A DNA stretch of 52,851 nt from a virus (IMGVR_UViG_3300023115_000025:1-52851); one strand, 5' to 3'. Numbered from the stretch's first letter, positions 31,504 through 39,979 are shown. Numbers and translations: made by a program. The notes: generated by a model not told the origin, from the letters alone.

Positions 31504-32152
31504 CTAAAAATCCATCTAAGTTTGTAGTTTCCTCGCTTATTCTATCATTACACAGTTTCCAATAAGAACTATTTAGTTCGCTTCCCATATAATCTCTATT
31601 CGTTCTGATCGCAGCTATTGCAGTCGTGCCAGATCCCATAAATGGATCATATACAATGTCACCTTCTTGTGTATAATTTAAGATACACTTTCTTGGAACA
31701 TCAACCGGCATACCATATGGATATTTTTTATATTTGCCTCTACCATCCAACCAAACATCTGGTTTAAATTCTTTATTCATATTTTGTTTCACTTTACCTT
31801 TTCCAAAAGTCAAAACATTACCATAAGTCAATCTAAACATATCAATTTTTGTACTCTTTACCCATATTTTGTGCGACAACAATTTATAACCAATCGCAAG
31901 CATTGAATGTTTTAGAATCGAACTCTTAGGAACTATTGTACCATTAAATTTACGATCTGTAAAGGCTACTGTAATAATTTTTTTTCTTGGATTGGCCCGA
32001 CCAAAAATATCCAATAAAAATTCTTGGTATTTTTCTGGATTGCCGGGATCTGTTCCTATTTCTTCGAAATCTGGAGGAGAAGTAAAAATATAATCATATT
32101 CATACTCATTTATAATATTTTTAAAATCTTCTAAATGTATCACGTTTTTCAT
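31457..32152 (-). CDS. DNA methyltransferase-like protein (beta-type order)
   Basis: 231 residues from ATG 32152. YDYIFTSPPDFEEIGTD at the N terminus is motif IV, and near the C terminus DIVYDPFMGSGTTAIAAIRT is motif I with DYMGSELNSSYWKLC after it. This IV-before-I order is the beta class (N4-cytosine/N6-adenine DNA methyltransferases). The motif IV reads SPPD where an aromatic residue (Y/F/W) normally stacks with the base, so activity or target may differ. It overlaps the 99-residue gene by 32 bp. Confidence 0.7.
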   Translation of the reverse strand: MKNVIHLEDFKNIINEYEYDYIFTSPPDFEEIGTDPGNPEKYQEFLLDIFGRANPRKKIITVAFTDRKFNGTIVPKSSILKHSMLAIGYKLLSHKIWVKSTKIDMFRLTYGNVLTFGKGKVKQNMNKEFKPDVWLDGRGKYKKYPYGMPVDVPRKCILNYTQEGDIVYDPFMGSGTTAIAAIRTNRDYMGSELNSSYWKLCNDRISEETTNLDGFLDGNSYNKTTTNVARE

Positions 32153-32420
32153 AACCAACCGCTTTCCTATAATATTTTTCTGCTAGTTTTTCGTATTCAC
32201 TCATTGCATTATTTATTATTTGCCACTTTATCCATGCCTCAAGGCAATGGTCTTTACCTTCCCAAAGCCAAATAAAATCTATCAAAAAACATATATTAAA
32301 CTTACCTTTTCTTTTTCTTTCATATTGCAGTGCAGAAAGTGTTTGATTATTTTTCCCACCAACTAAACTATTTAAAAATATAGAAAATGCAACAAAAACT
32401 CTACTTAAATATCTTATCAT
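32121..32420 (-). CDS. Conserved phage hypothetical protein
   Basis: 99 residues, MIRYLSRVFVAFSIFLNSLV start with a hydrophobic stretch (about 5-20), then GGKNNQTLSALQYERKRKGK and FNICFLIDFIWLWEGKDHCL. The pattern (SLVGG..NQT.SA......R.G...W/F.ID....GxDHC) recurs in small proteins of many phages and prophages without known function. It overlaps the gp46 stop by 4 bp (ATGA). A membrane-associated role is possible but unproven. Confidence 0.6.
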   Translation of the reverse strand: MIRYLSRVFVAFSIFLNSLVGGKNNQTLSALQYERKRKGKFNICFLIDFIWLWEGKDHCLEAWIKWQIINNAMSEYEKLAEKYYRKAVGYEKRDTFRRF

Positions 32421-34135
32421 TTTTCCTGTACAATTTGACTAAAGTTTTTCACCTTATCGAATTTAATAACACTATGAAATTTATCATACAATATTTCACC
32501 TTTATGACTAATAACAAATACATTATTGCCACCCAAAGTGTTCAGTAGTTTCAAAAACTCATCTGTGCCGGAATTATCTAAACTGCTATCAAATACTTCA
32601 TCAAGTATTAATAAATTAGTATTGACGCTATTTTTCATCTTTGCAATCGCCCTCCAAGTAAAGAGTAACGCAAGATCGATACGCATCTTTTCGCCCTCAG
32701 AGAATGACGCATAAGAAAAATTTTCTCTGCCTCTAGATTTGATATTTTCACTAAATTTTTCATCCATAGTAAAGTTAATATAAAAATCCATCTCTTTTAA
32801 ATATTTATTAATCAAACCATTCATTTTTGGCAGATAATATTTGATAATGGAAGTTTTAACACCAGTATCTTTTAGTAACATAGAAGATACATTATAATAT
32901 TCTCTTTGTTCAACAAGCTCTTTTCTTTTAATATCCAACTTACTAAGTGACGTAGTAAGTTTTTTCATCTCCTTCTTTAATTCTGTAATCGATGTTTCAT
33001 CGTTATTTAATTCGTCATTTTCTTCTTGAATCTCTTTGATGTTTTTTTGAATCATTCTTATAGTTGTATTATTTTCTGTAACTTTTGAATTGAGTTTGTA
33101 AATCTCATCTTGTACTGTTGTAATCTCACTCAATCTACTATTTACTACTTTAAATTGTTTAGACAACTTTTCAACGGCAGTATTGATTTCTTCAATCTTA
33201 GACTTTTTATCATCTACAATGTTACATCTATGTTCATCTTCAACAGACTGTTTACAAGAAGGACAAGTTTCTATTGTCTCAAAAAAATCTATATCTTTTT
33301 TATGTTTTTTACCAGTCGCAATTAATTGACTTTCTAGGCTGTCAAGTTTATTTTGTTTTTTCTTTACGTCATCAAAATCAGAAATAGATTCTGTCAACTC
33401 AATTATTTTTGAATTGATTATCTCTATCTCATCAAATGCAGAAGATACTTCAGTTTCTTTTTCTGAAATTTTTTCATTATTAGTTTTTATTTTCTTTGCT
33501 TTATTTTTTGCAGCGTTTTCCATATACCTTTCTTGCATATCAATGGAATATTCTATTTTATCTCTTTCTAAAGTGTTTGTATCAATATCATCTTTTAGTA
33601 ACGATTGTCTTTGTTTTAAATTTTCATTCATGATCGAAAATATTTTGATGTCCAACAAATCTTCAATAATATCTCTGCGATCATTTGCATTTAATTGCAT
33701 AAAAGGAACAAATGTTGCACTACCCAAAATTACTGTTTGCGTAAATGATTTGTAATTCAATTTAAGAATATTTTCTTCTAGATATTTTTGATAATCTTTT
33801 GCCTTCGAATCTTGATCTATTAACTTACCATTATGATAAATTTCAAATATTGTAGGCTTGATACCTCTGCGAACCATATACTTTGTTTTGCCTATCTGAA
33901 AATTAATTTCAATTAAACAATCTTTATCATTGATACTATTTGTAAGTTGTGGTTTATTAATTTTACGGAAAGGTTTACCAAACAAACCAAACGTCAATGC
34001 ATCTAGTATTGTAGATTTACCAGCACCATTAGTACCCAAGATAAGTGTAGTCGAAGATTTATTGAGAGCGACTTCGGTGAAGTTGTTTCCTGTGGAAAGA
34101 AAATTTTTCCATTTTATCGATTGAAACTCTAACAT
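32417..34135 (-). CDS. 46: Recombination endonuclease subunit gp46 (Rad50/SbcC-like)
   Basis: 572 residues (T4: 560). Walker A GTNGAGKST (34-42), coiled coils with a zinc-hook CPSCKQ (291-296), signature YASFSEGEKMRIDLAL, Walker B NLLILDEVFD and H-loop FVISHKGE. It pairs with gp47 to resect DNA ends for recombination-dependent replication and host DNA degradation. It is normally adjacent to gene 47, but here a 412-residue methyltransferase-like gene sits between them. Confidence 0.95.
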   Translation of the reverse strand: MLEFQSIKWKNFLSTGNNFTEVALNKSSTTLILGTNGAGKSTILDALTFGLFGKPFRKINKPQLTNSINDKDCLIEINFQIGKTKYMVRRGIKPTIFEIYHNGKLIDQDSKAKDYQKYLEENILKLNYKSFTQTVILGSATFVPFMQLNANDRRDIIEDLLDIKIFSIMNENLKQRQSLLKDDIDTNTLERDKIEYSIDMQERYMENAAKNKAKKIKTNNEKISEKETEVSSAFDEIEIINSKIIELTESISDFDDVKKKQNKLDSLESQLIATGKKHKKDIDFFETIETCPSCKQSVEDEHRCNIVDDKKSKIEEINTAVEKLSKQFKVVNSRLSEITTVQDEIYKLNSKVTENNTTIRMIQKNIKEIQEENDELNNDETSITELKKEMKKLTTSLSKLDIKRKELVEQREYYNVSSMLLKDTGVKTSIIKYYLPKMNGLINKYLKEMDFYINFTMDEKFSENIKSRGRENFSYASFSEGEKMRIDLALLFTWRAIAKMKNSVNTNLLILDEVFDSSLDNSGTDEFLKLLNTLGGNNVFVISHKGEILYDKFHSVIKFDKVKNFSQIVQEK

Positions 34136-34136
34136 A

Positions 34137-35375
34137 TTATTCCTTTGTCAAAATGTGTACATTTTCTAATAGATTTTTTCTTTTTTCATTTGCAATCTTG
34201 GTTGCACTAAATCCACCCCAAGAGATATGAATCAGTTTATCATATTTAAAATAATACTCTGCAATTCTTTTCATATCATCACTGATAGGAATTCTTTTCT
34301 TATTTAACTCGGAATAATCTTCGACGATAACAAAACTAAACTTAGAGCCTGGTTTGAGACATTTGTAACACAATTCAACAGTGGGTTTCCAATATCCATC
34401 CAACCATTCCTCATATGTTTTCCATGTTTCGTGCGATTGTTCCCCACCACTGTAAATTTCCAGATTGTAATATGGCGGTGAGAAAAATACTAAATCAAAA
34501 TATTCTGAATACTTTTCAGTGAAGTTATGTCTTTCATCAAGTTTTTCTGATGGACAACAATAAAATGTACCTTCCTTTCCATCATCACCAAACCAAGTAT
34601 TTCTCATACCCTCGCTGTATTGATGTAATTGTTCGGCCTTGTCAACTACTTCTGGTATTACATCAATTGCAACCAACTCATCATAGTTTGAATTTGCAAC
34701 ACCAATTACTGGCGTTACCCAACTTAATACAGGAGATAAAAGTTTTTTACCATCTGGAAATACATTTTTTAATATCCATGAGTATGTGTAAGGATTGAAT
34801 ATAGAAGCGCGATTAGCGGTGCCGCGCAACATAGCGAATAAACTGTCATAGTTACCAGAGGATAAGAACTCTGAGACTTTTGGAGTAACCACAGCAGACA
34901 CACTGAATTTATTGTTAATAAGATTATCAAATACACCTAGTAAAGTATCCTTCTCGTTTGAGTTTATTTTTGCAGTCTCTTTGTAAATGCCCTTATATGA
35001 TATATTTCTGAGTAATCTACCACTGGTTATCTCTTTTCTACCATCAATTATAAATCCATCTTCAATTTTGTACTTACTTGGCTCAACCGAATATCTTAAA
35101 TACTTTTCTATATTATCAACTGATGCATGTGCAGTAAACCACTTTTTCATCATTACTTCAAAGTTTACAATATATGCGGTATACAGAGTTTCCGACCATT
35201 GGTTAAACTCTACTTTTCGATAGTCATTGTCATCCAACTTGTTTGCAAAATCTGCCAACGAAACATCACCGGCATTATAAGTAAGTCTGGACTCATTTCT
35301 AAATTGTTCTAAAGTAGGTTTTGAATAATTACCAAAACAATCTTTCATAAAATCTTCGAATGTGTAAGTAAGCAT
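34137..35375 (-). CDS. Methyltransferase-like protein inserted between gp47 and gp46
   Basis: 412 residues from ATG 35375, which shares a base with the gp47 stop (TGATG). LVFFSPPYYNLEIYSGGEQS carries motif IV and the same SPPY-x3-E-x-Y-x2-GGE-x-S pattern as the 446-residue protein at 29828. The preceding motif I region reads LLSPVLSWVTPVIGVA where the paralogue has VLDTSMGWGDRLCGFF, so the SAM-binding Asp and Gly residues are not conserved. An acidic AIDVIPE strand follows. It may have lost catalysis, use another cofactor or act as a binding partner of the intact paralogue. Confidence 0.7.
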   Translation of the reverse strand: MLTYTFEDFMKDCFGNYSKPTLEQFRNESRLTYNAGDVSLADFANKLDDNDYRKVEFNQWSETLYTAYIVNFEVMMKKWFTAHASVDNIEKYLRYSVEPSKYKIEDGFIIDGRKEITSGRLLRNISYKGIYKETAKINSNEKDTLLGVFDNLINNKFSVSAVVTPKVSEFLSSGNYDSLFAMLRGTANRASIFNPYTYSWILKNVFPDGKKLLSPVLSWVTPVIGVANSNYDELVAIDVIPEVVDKAEQLHQYSEGMRNTWFGDDGKEGTFYCCPSEKLDERHNFTEKYSEYFDLVFFSPPYYNLEIYSGGEQSHETWKTYEEWLDGYWKPTVELCYKCLKPGSKFSFVIVEDYSELNKKRIPISDDMKRIAEYYFKYDKLIHISWGGFSATKIANEKRKNLLENVHILTKE

Positions 35376-36421
35376 CAATCACCCCTCAATGCCGCAATGT
35401 ATAGGTCATTCATTATACTCTTTAATTTTGTTTTGTCAATATCAATTTCGTAATTATCAATATATTTTGACAGGAGGCCCATAGTATCCTCTGCGACATC
35501 TTCACTATCAACTTCTTCATAATCAACATCCACATCATCTTCTATAATACTAATGTCTGCAATGTCAGACTTATATAATTTGTCAACAAAAACATCGAAT
35601 TTATATGGGTTTGGTTTGTCCTCAACTATAAGTTTTACATATTTCCCTTTCATAGAATCAAGATCAAGTTTCATATCATCTTTGTACCAAACTTTATAAA
35701 ACATTCTATGTGGGTTTACAATGTATTCCAACTCATTTGTTTCTGTGTCCCAGATATGAAATCCTTTTGTATCTTTATAATCCGACCAAAACAATTCATA
35801 AGCAGTCCCAAGATATGTAATATTTCCTTGCATAGATTTGCAATGAAAATGTCCAGTGCATACCATATCAAATTTCTTAAAGATTTCTGAACTCATACCA
35901 CCTTCGTTTCGCAAACCACGCATCATTTCAAATCCGGCAAGCTCTAGATGAGAAAAACAAACTTTTGATTTTGTTTTTTTAATAGCCTTCATACTATCAT
36001 CATAATTTTCTGAGTTTATCCAAGGTAATAAAAATACATCAGTATTACCTATTTTTACTGTCTCTGGTTCAGAAATGACTCTTGGATTCCAGTTTGCATC
36101 CGTACCACTCAAAATATTTTCCATTGCATTTATTTTATTAGTATTTTTATAGTAGGTGTCGTGATTTCCAACAATGAAATAGGTATCTAAGTTATGGTTT
36201 TCCAACTCTCGAATAAAATCTTTTTTCATTCTATTAAGAATATTAAAATTAATAAACTTTCTACGATCAACAACATCACCCAAATGTATGAGAGTGTCAA
36301 TCTTTCTTTCTTTTATAGTGGGGAAAAATACATTCTTATAAAATTCCATCATATATTCGTAAAATAACACAGAGTCACCTCGAGCACCGAAGTGTGTGTC
36401 AGTCAATAAAGCAATTTTCAT
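35375..36421 (-). CDS. 47: Recombination endonuclease subunit gp47 (Mre11/SbcD-like)
   Basis: 348 residues (T4: 339). Calcineurin-type phosphoesterase motifs: LLTDTHFGARGD, HLGDVVDRRKF, FIVGNHDTYY, VCFSHLELAG and CTGHFHCKS supply the metal ligands. An acidic stretch near the C terminus (DDVDVDYEEVDSEDVAE) is notable. It forms the nuclease with gp46. Starts one base into the gp55 stop (TAATG). Confidence 0.95.
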   Translation of the reverse strand: MKIALLTDTHFGARGDSVLFYEYMMEFYKNVFFPTIKERKIDTLIHLGDVVDRRKFINFNILNRMKKDFIRELENHNLDTYFIVGNHDTYYKNTNKINAMENILSGTDANWNPRVISEPETVKIGNTDVFLLPWINSENYDDSMKAIKKTKSKVCFSHLELAGFEMMRGLRNEGGMSSEIFKKFDMVCTGHFHCKSMQGNITYLGTAYELFWSDYKDTKGFHIWDTETNELEYIVNPHRMFYKVWYKDDMKLDLDSMKGKYVKLIVEDKPNPYKFDVFVDKLYKSDIADISIIEDDVDVDYEEVDSEDVAEDTMGLLSKYIDNYEIDIDKTKLKSIMNDLYIAALRGD

Positions 36422-36966
36422 TATATACTATTGGCCTCTTCTTTAGACTTTCTACCACGTTTATTTTTTTTGTTTCTTTGTGACTGCTCAAACTCTTCTA
36501 AAAAATCGCCCATATTTGTTTGAATAAAATCCAAATAAGTATTCTTTACTTTACTACCATCACTAGAATGCATTATCTCTTCGATCAAATCTGCATTTTC
36601 AAGTGATTTATATTTTACATACATTTGTTTTTTCTCTTTTTGAATTCTACGAATAAATGCATAATAAATAATTTGAGTAAAATATGCAAATGGATTTTTA
36701 CTTTTATCAGGGTCAAAATTATCAATGTATAACAAACAATTTTCAATCCCATCACATATCATATCTTCTTTATATGTGTAGTTGATAAAGTTAGGCCTGT
36801 ATGATAAATGCTCTGCAATCTTCATGATACAGTCGCCAATATAGTTTGATACTATAGGTCTAGGTAAGTTTTTTTCTTTCGCCTCTTGTACTTCAGCGCG
36901 AAATTTAATCATTTCCGCAAGTAAGGCCTTGTTGTCAACATAATGTTGTTTGGTTTTCTTTGCCAT
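36421..36966 (-). CDS. 55: Late transcription sigma factor gp55
   Basis: 181 residues (T4: 185). The sigma region-2-like core is clear: YKEDMICDGIENCLLYIDNF, DPDKSKNPFAYFTQIIYYAF, IRRIQKEKKQMYVKYKSLEN. The C terminus is Lys/Arg-rich (NKKNKRGRKSKEE). It directs host RNA polymerase to TATAAATA late promoters, exact copies of which occur before the structural genes here. GAGGTGA precedes ATG 36966, and a strong sigma70-like promoter lies just upstream. Confidence 0.95.
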   Translation of the reverse strand: MAKKTKQHYVDNKALLAEMIKFRAEVQEAKEKNLPRPIVSNYIGDCIMKIAEHLSYRPNFINYTYKEDMICDGIENCLLYIDNFDPDKSKNPFAYFTQIIYYAFIRRIQKEKKQMYVKYKSLENADLIEEIMHSSDGSKVKNTYLDFIQTNMGDFLEEFEQSQRNKKNKRGRKSKEEANSI

Positions 36967-36987
36967 ATTTCACCTCAAATTTATACT

Positions 36988-37016
36988 AATATATCACAAA
37001 AATATTTTTTTGTCAA
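36988..37016 (-). promoter_or_regulatory. Early promoter for gp55
   Basis: Minus strand TTGACA at 37016-37011, 17-bp A/T-rich spacer, TGA extended element and TATATT at 36993-36988. It lies 22 bp upstream of the gp55 ATG in one of the few true intergenic gaps. Confidence 0.7.
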
Positions 37017-37030
37017 TACCAAAAAATCTA

Positions 37031-37058
37031 TTGACAAATCGCTTGACTTGTGTATAAT
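37031..37058 (+). promoter_or_regulatory. Consensus sigma70 promoter on the opposite strand
   Basis: Plus strand TTGACA (37031-37036), 16-bp spacer, TATAAT (37053-37058): both hexamers are perfect. It points against the operon into the 3' end of the 143-residue gene, so it would make an antisense or small RNA. No plus-strand gene follows. Chance occurrence in AT-rich DNA is possible. Confidence 0.4.
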
Positions 37059-37071
37059 GGTCGGTGACCAT
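37057..37071. repeat. 15-bp palindrome ATGGTC-GGT-GACCAT
   Basis: A perfect 6-bp inverted repeat with a 3-bp centre (one more A/T pair on each side extends it) overlaps the end of the plus-strand TATAAT and the expected start site. It is upstream of gp55's own promoter on the minus strand. It could be an operator or a small RNA hairpin. Confidence 0.5.
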
Positions 37072-37083
37072 TGATAATAAGGA

Positions 37084-37515
37084 TTAGTGAAATGTTATAT
37101 TTCTCTTAGCTTTAATCATTTCTACTATCCTGTCAAACGCTTCATTCGCTTCTTCAGAGCTATCTTCTTCGATTTCTTTTTCTAATTCTTGTTCTATTAA
37201 AGGTTCTTCTCTGTGTTCGTTTACACTGACTCTGATGTAATATTCTAACAGGTCGGGTTTTACATTAGATATTGTTAAAACATTATCTAAACTTAAAGCA
37301 ATTTTTTCGTCATGTGTAAAAGGATTCCATTTAGTAATTGCAATTTGTTGATACCCTGTGTTTGCAGGTCCATTAAAGATTTTAATAGTATATGGATCTA
37401 TTAAATAAACAATATTATTTTGAAGGTTTTTTAGGCCTGAAACTTGAGATATTATATCTTCACCGTTATATAATTTAATAACACAATATTCAGTATTTTC
37501 TGTTTCTAAGGTCAT
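37084..37515 (-). CDS. Sm/LSM-like protein next to gp55
   Basis: 143 residues. CVIKLYNGEDIISQVSGLKN then NIVYLIDPYTIKIF gives a beta pattern with a NGED turn like the Sm1 motif, and parallels the 20193-20561 protein (LxxGE(E/D)). The C-terminal part is acidic (EQELEKEIEEDSSEEANEAF) and helical. It follows uvsW by 2 bp and precedes the gp55 promoter gap. Possibly RNA-related; not shown. Confidence 0.55.
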   Translation of the reverse strand: MTLETENTEYCVIKLYNGEDIISQVSGLKNLQNNIVYLIDPYTIKIFNGPANTGYQQIAITKWNPFTHDEKIALSLDNVLTISNVKPDLLEYYIRVSVNEHREEPLIEQELEKEIEEDSSEEANEAFDRIVEMIKAKRNITFH

Positions 37516-37517
37516 TA

Positions 37518-39026
37518 TTATTCCTTATATAAATTAACATCATAAACTTGAAAATCAAATTTTTCTTCATTGTATATATTTATGCGTTCAATAAAGTGTC
37601 TTAACGCAAAGTTAATATATGTCTTGTGTTTTAAATCATCTGCAATATCTATCAGAGTTGCAACTTGTTTATTATCGCCCTTTCTAAGGCCTCTTCCTAT
37701 AGATTGTAGATTTCTAATTCTACTTTTCGAAGGAGATGCGAAAATAATATTATGAAGATTTCTAATATTTACACCCGTAGAAAAAGTACCATAAGATGCA
37801 ACGATAATTGCATTGCTTGATTTTTCCGTGATACTACGAATTTCTTCTCTGACTTCAGCTTTTGTTTCAGCGGCGACAAAGAAACATGGTCTTTTATTAT
37901 CTAAACTATTTTCTATCTTATCTACTAACATAGAATGTAATGGTTTTCCATGTTTTTCTACATAGTTATATAGTAGTAAAGTATTACCAGATAAAGAGTG
38001 CGTTAAATTTGTAATATACTTATTTCTTTTTTCATTACCAATTATAAAATCTATTTCATCTTTATACTTTCTACCTTTATTCTCTTTTCTCATTTCGTCT
38101 GGATATTTGAAAACTAAACATTTAATTTTAAAATCTGCAAGAGTTTTACTGTCAATAAGTTTTCTAGTGGATGTTACAACTTTAACATCTCCAAACAAAC
38201 CATTCAATACAAGTTTATGTGTCTTTGTTCCATCTAATGTACCTGTCGTACCAAATCGATATTTACAATTAGAAAGTTTCTCCATAATTTTTGTAAGGGA
38301 ATTAGCCTTAAATAAGTGACATTCATCACCAATCACAACACCAAATTGGTCAAAGTATTGTCTACCCATTTTATAGATAGACTGCCACGTAGATATAACT
38401 ACTTTTTTGTTTGTCGCCTTTTCTTCGCCTTGATAAATTTTATGACAATACTTTTCTACGTCCCATCCATAATCTTTAAAGTCGCCATACATCTGTGTAA
38501 CTAATGAAGTTGTTGGAACAATGATAAGAATTTTTTTACCTTTTACATTTGGATGCATATTGTAAAATCTAACAAGAGTGTATATAATTAAAGACTTGCC
38601 AGAAGCTGTAGGAGAAATTAATAGACCTCTGTCGTTTTGTATAGAATACTTTACGGCCTCTAACTGATAGTCTCTATACTCTATCTTTTTCCCCTGAGAG
38701 TGTGGATCTATCATATCTGTCAAAGATTTTAAATCATTATCTGTAAAATCTATTTTATTTTCATCGTTTACATATTCAAATTCATAATTATTTTTTTCAC
38801 AAAATCTTTTTATATTATTTACAAGTCCAAGATATATTTTTTTATTATTTGGATTTAATAATCTAATTCTACCATCCCAAAGTTTATTTCTGTACGCAGG
38901 CATAAATTCTGCGCCAGGGACTTTAAAAGTAAAATATTCGACAAGTTCTTTTAGAATATAAAACTCATCACTATCTACTTCACAAAAAACTTCATTTAGT
39001 TTTGTAACGATTACTTTATTAACCAC
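37518..39026 (-). CDS. uvsW: UvsW helicase
   Basis: About 502 residues from a GTG at 39026; a TTG at 39050 is also possible, and the N terminus (KVIVTKLNEVFCEVDSDEFY) aligns better with T4 UvsW from the GTG. RNLWDGRI-type region NKLWDGRIRLLNP is followed by helicase motifs: SPTASGKSLIIYTL (I), VIGDECHLF (II), FGTTGTLDGT (III), and SIGRGLRKGD (VI). It remodels branched DNA and reverses stalled forks. It overlaps uvsY by 8 bp. Confidence 0.9.
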   Translation of the reverse strand: MVNKVIVTKLNEVFCEVDSDEFYILKELVEYFTFKVPGAEFMPAYRNKLWDGRIRLLNPNNKKIYLGLVNNIKRFCEKNNYEFEYVNDENKIDFTDNDLKSLTDMIDPHSQGKKIEYRDYQLEAVKYSIQNDRGLLISPTASGKSLIIYTLVRFYNMHPNVKGKKILIIVPTTSLVTQMYGDFKDYGWDVEKYCHKIYQGEEKATNKKVVISTWQSIYKMGRQYFDQFGVVIGDECHLFKANSLTKIMEKLSNCKYRFGTTGTLDGTKTHKLVLNGLFGDVKVVTSTRKLIDSKTLADFKIKCLVFKYPDEMRKENKGRKYKDEIDFIIGNEKRNKYITNLTHSLSGNTLLLYNYVEKHGKPLHSMLVDKIENSLDNKRPCFFVAAETKAEVREEIRSITEKSSNAIIVASYGTFSTGVNIRNLHNIIFASPSKSRIRNLQSIGRGLRKGDNKQVATLIDIADDLKHKTYINFALRHFIERINIYNEEKFDFQVYDVNLYKE

Positions 39027-39456
39027 CTTCAGTCCACTTTTTCCATTCAATATAGTTTTTTATTGTCCATTTCTTTTCAGATATTTGATCTATTGTTTTT
39101 TCTATGAAATATACAATTTGTGTTTGTGCTTCTAATTTATGTTTAGATAGAATTACTTCGTCATCCGAATCCATCCACATAAATAAATCTGCCTTCAAAA
39201 CTTTTGTGCCTTCAAGAGCCCAACCAAGATTTTCTCTTTGGTCGTCGTCCATTTTACCCATGTAATATTTTGTTTTGAGTGCTACGAGTCTTTTGTGCTC
39301 TGTCTCTAATAAAACTAATTTTGACCTTTGCACTTGATGATATTCTAACCATTTTCCCAATAAGTTTGGGTTTTTTGTCATTTCATTCTCTAGTGAAAGG
39401 AAATCAATTTTAATGTCCGATTTAGACTCTTCAATTAAATCCTTTATATTCGCCAT
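39019..39456 (-). CDS. uvsY: UvsY recombination mediator
   Basis: 145 residues (T4: 137). Matches the UvsY layout: SLENEMTKNPNLLGKWLEYH, KLVLLETEHKRLVALKTKYY, MGKMDDDQREN, and a C-terminal helix (QIVYFIEKTIDQISEKKWTI). It loads UvsX on ssDNA displacing ssDNA-binding protein. It is coupled to uvsW downstream and 1 bp from the gp3-position gene. Confidence 0.9.
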   Translation of the reverse strand: MANIKDLIEESKSDIKIDFLSLENEMTKNPNLLGKWLEYHQVQRSKLVLLETEHKRLVALKTKYYMGKMDDDQRENLGWALEGTKVLKADLFMWMDSDDEVILSKHKLEAQTQIVYFIEKTIDQISEKKWTIKNYIEWKKWTEGG

Positions 39457-39457
39457 C

Positions 39458-39979
39458 TTAATCTATCAATTCAACTTCATAACTTCTATATTGAAAATCC
39501 ATAACAACAGATAAAAACTCATCTCCAGTTTCACCAAAAGATAATGGGATATCACCCAGAGCAATTGGAAATAAATCATAAAACTTTAATTTCATAAATG
39601 GTTTTTGTTGACTTGTATATAACAAAAGTGATGCATCAGAAAATGCTTCTGCTGGTGATAATATTGTTTTTGCGTTTGGATTAAAATTTTTGTATTGAGA
39701 AAAGCTTTCTGGAAATCCTAAACCATTTATCCAATCATATACTTCTTTCCAAACTTTAAGTTCTTCATCTAATATGACAGTTAAAGACAACACAGAAAAT
39801 ATAATTTTATCGCCCGGTTCTTTTCTGTCGCTAAATGGTGTGCCCGCAATAGCTTCGCCAAGAGTTAGTCCAGGCACAGACACAGACTGTACATAGTCAG
39901 AAACCATCGGACATTTGCCTATGTCCAAACTAAATGTTTGAGAATTAAACTTGTTAAAGTTATCTGTATTAAGTAACAT
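39458..39979 (-). CDS. Tail-tube-fold structural protein in the gp3 position
   Basis: 173 residues from ATG 39979 (AAGGAG site; a GTG at 39994 is not needed). By position (between 23 and uvsY) it corresponds to what cyanophage maps call gene 3, the tail completion protein. The sequence, however, resembles gp19 here: VSVPGLTLGEAIAGTPFSDR versus IPGSTIPAIDVPYFGRQVR, the VILDEELKVWKEVYDWING versus ILNDEDFSIRNALEEWMGS block, and LFPIALGDIPLSF versus IFPTELGAIELAW. So it is probably a tube-fold protein of the tail or baseplate. Exact role uncertain. Confidence 0.6.
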   Translation of the reverse strand: MLLNTDNFNKFNSQTFSLDIGKCPMVSDYVQSVSVPGLTLGEAIAGTPFSDRKEPGDKIIFSVLSLTVILDEELKVWKEVYDWINGLGFPESFSQYKNFNPNAKTILSPAEAFSDASLLLYTSQQKPFMKLKFYDLFPIALGDIPLSFGETGDEFLSVVMDFQYRSYEVELID

